Positions 62,974 through 64,000 of a stretch of 64,000 nt of DNA are shown piece by piece. A model generated the notes under the pieces. That model was not told the origin of the DNA. It made no database searches and saw only the letters and a program-made list of their open reading frames with translations. Source of the stretch: Flavobacterium glycines. GTDB taxonomy: Bacteria > Bacteroidota > Bacteroidia > Flavobacteriales > Flavobacteriaceae. The translations under genes were made by a program, and so were the position numbers. Numbering within the stretch: position 1 is the stretch's first letter; the number at the start of each line of letters is the position of its first letter. The stretch spans positions 62,001 through 126,000 of the forward strand of contig NZ_FNEO01000003.1 in assembly GCF_900100165.1 (NCBI RefSeq). Direction: 5' to 3'.

Positions 62974-64000
62974 TTACTTCAATCTCTTTTTACGATTCAT
63001 TTCATAATCTTCAAAAATCATCTCACCCAAACCTTTCAAACCGGTATAAAAGGCTTTTCCCTGATTGGCTTCAGTAAATTTATTTACGAATTTTTGCAGA
63101 TAAGGATCACTGGCAATCATAAAAGTGGTAATCGGAATGTGCAATTTTCTAGCCTGCTGTGCCTGAGTATAACATTTGTCAACTATATATTCATCTAACC
63201 CATTACTGTTCATATAATAAGAACCATCCCGTTCCCTTACGCAGCTGGGTTTTCCATCTGTTATCATGAAAATTTGTTTGTTGGTATTTCGTTTTCTTCG
63301 AAGCATATCCATTGCCAATTGCAAACCGGCAACGGTATTAGTATGAAAGGGACCAACTTTTAAATACGGTAAATCTTTGATAGCAATTGGCCAGGCATCG
63401 TTTCCAAAAACCAAAATATCCAGAGTATCTTTTGGATAACGAGTCGTAATTAATTCAGCCAGTGCCATAGCCACTTTCTTAGCAGGTGTAATACGGTCTT
63501 CGCCATACAAAATCATACTGTGGCTGATATCAATCATCAAAACAGTACTCATTTGGGCTTTGTACTGTGTATCTTCAACAACCAAATCATTTTCCGTCAG
63601 CATGAAATCATTCACGCCGTTATTGATTTGGGCATTACGTAAACTTTCAGTCAATGAAATTCGTTCCAAGCTGTCGCCAAAATGAAATTCTCTGAATTCT
63701 CCCGTATGTTCATCGCCGTTTCCGGCATGTTTTGTTTTGTGATTTCCGTTTCCGGAGCGTTTTAGCTTACCAAATATTTGGTCTAAGGCTTGTTGACGAA
63801 TGGCTCTTTCGGTCTTTGCAGTGATTCCAAAACCTGAAGTTCCATCGTCTTTCAGTTCGTCTTTGATGTAGCCTTTTTTCTTTAAATCTTCAATAAAATC
63901 ATCTATAGTATAGTGTTCATCAGTCAATTTATATTCCTTGTCTAATTCACGCAACCAATCGATAGCTTCATCAAAATCTCCCGAAGCATGTGTGATCAAC
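62974..64000 (-). CDS. VWA domain protein (partial, cut by right window edge)
   Basis: At least 341 residues are visible; the N-terminus lies beyond the window. The VWA domain (about visible residues 150-320) has the MIDAS motif DISHS in LMIDISHSMILYGEDRI and ITDGKPSC. The N-terminal half is charged (DFDEAIDWLRELDKEYKLTDEH). The reading at the edge (TTG at 63999) is not a real start; about 20-30 residues are probably missing. It pairs with the MoxR-like ATPase downstream. The cellular task is unknown. Confidence 0.87.
   Translation of the reverse strand, partial: LITHASGDFDEAIDWLRELDKEYKLTDEHYTIDDFIEDLKKKGYIKDELKDDGTSGFGITAKTERAIRQQALDQIFGKLKRSGNGNHKTKHAGNGDEHTGEFREFHFGDSLERISLTESLRNAQINNGVNDFMLTENDLVVEDTQYKAQMSTVLMIDISHSMILYGEDRITPAKKVAMALAELITTRYPKDTLDILVFGNDAWPIAIKDLPYLKVGPFHTNTVAGLQLAMDMLRRKRNTNKQIFMITDGKPSCVRERDGSYYMNSNGLDEYIVDKCYTQAQQARKLHIPITTFMIASDPYLQKFVNKFTEANQGKAFYTGLKGLGEMIFEDYEMNRKKRLK

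Noticed and set aside
1..64000. tRNA, rRNA and CRISPR arrays
   Set aside because: I looked for cloverleaf-like T-arm sequences and for regularly spaced direct repeats in the intergenic gaps and saw none; a covariance-model scan would be needed for certainty.

Overview
The window is a chromosomal segment of a Bacteroidota bacterium, almost certainly Flavobacterium or a close relative. The evidence is the low-GC DNA, the gliding genes gldF and gldG, a SusC/SusD pair, a hybrid two-component system with an AraC output domain, GLPGLI and DUF5107 proteins, and promoters of the Bacteroidota type (TAnnTTTG at -7). No rRNA, tRNA, CRISPR array, insertion sequence or complete prophage was seen.

Layout. 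(1) 1-9.7 kb is housekeeping: the start of phoH (cut by the left edge), an S-adenosylmethionine hydrolase-like protein, gldF-gldG, dnaN, a membrane-anchored MutS-like ATPase, a tandem universal stress protein and mnmE. (2) 9.7-10.2 kb holds a short zinc-ribbon ORF that looks like the stump of an excisionase-type regulator, preceded by two TTTGTACCT repeats. This is a possible scar of a mobile element at the edge of the accessory region. (3) 10.2-39.9 kb is a CAZyme and uronate region: an esterase/deacetylase fusion, an SDR-uxuA mannonate operon with a divergent AraC regulator, a CE12-like and a sialate-type esterase, a GH2 enzyme, a GLPGLI protein, a 1217-residue hybrid sensor, and one tight operon of MFS transporter, DUF5107-TPR protein, two GH35 and a second GH2, with another divergent AraC regulator. 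The content suits a galactose- and uronate-containing, acetylated plant or algal polysaccharide such as rhamnogalacturonan, but this is inference. (4) 39.9-53.9 kb is a deoxysugar/amino-sugar region: a cutC-fucP-BNR-mutarotase-M28 operon, susC-susD, a NagB/PIG-L fusion and a GH29 fucosidase. A 14-base sequence is identical upstream of susC and the fucosidase gene, with a degenerate copy upstream of nagB. (5) 54.0-57.4 kb carries poorly characterised genes: a 187-residue protein, a GYF-like membrane protein, a 2H phosphoesterase and a saccharopine-dehydrogenase-like protein. (6) 57.5-61.3 kb is a LacI regulator divergent from a dehydrogenase-lactonase-SDR operon resembling the first steps of non-phosphorylative L-fucose oxidation, with two LacI-type operators between them. 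(7) 61.4-64 kb is a MoxR-like ATPase and a VWA protein cut by the right edge.

How it fits together. SusC/SusD would import oligosaccharides. GH29, GH35, GH2 and the esterases would release fucose, galactose and acetate. FucP and the sugar porter would carry monosaccharides across the inner membrane, the mutarotase would equilibrate anomers, and the LacI-controlled operon would oxidise fucose (or a related deoxysugar). SDR-UxuA would handle hexuronates and NagB amino sugars. The dehydratase and aldolase steps expected after the lactonase are not in the window. Two TTG-initiated readings (mnmE and the dehydrogenase) start inside promoter or operator DNA, and internal ATG starts are given instead.
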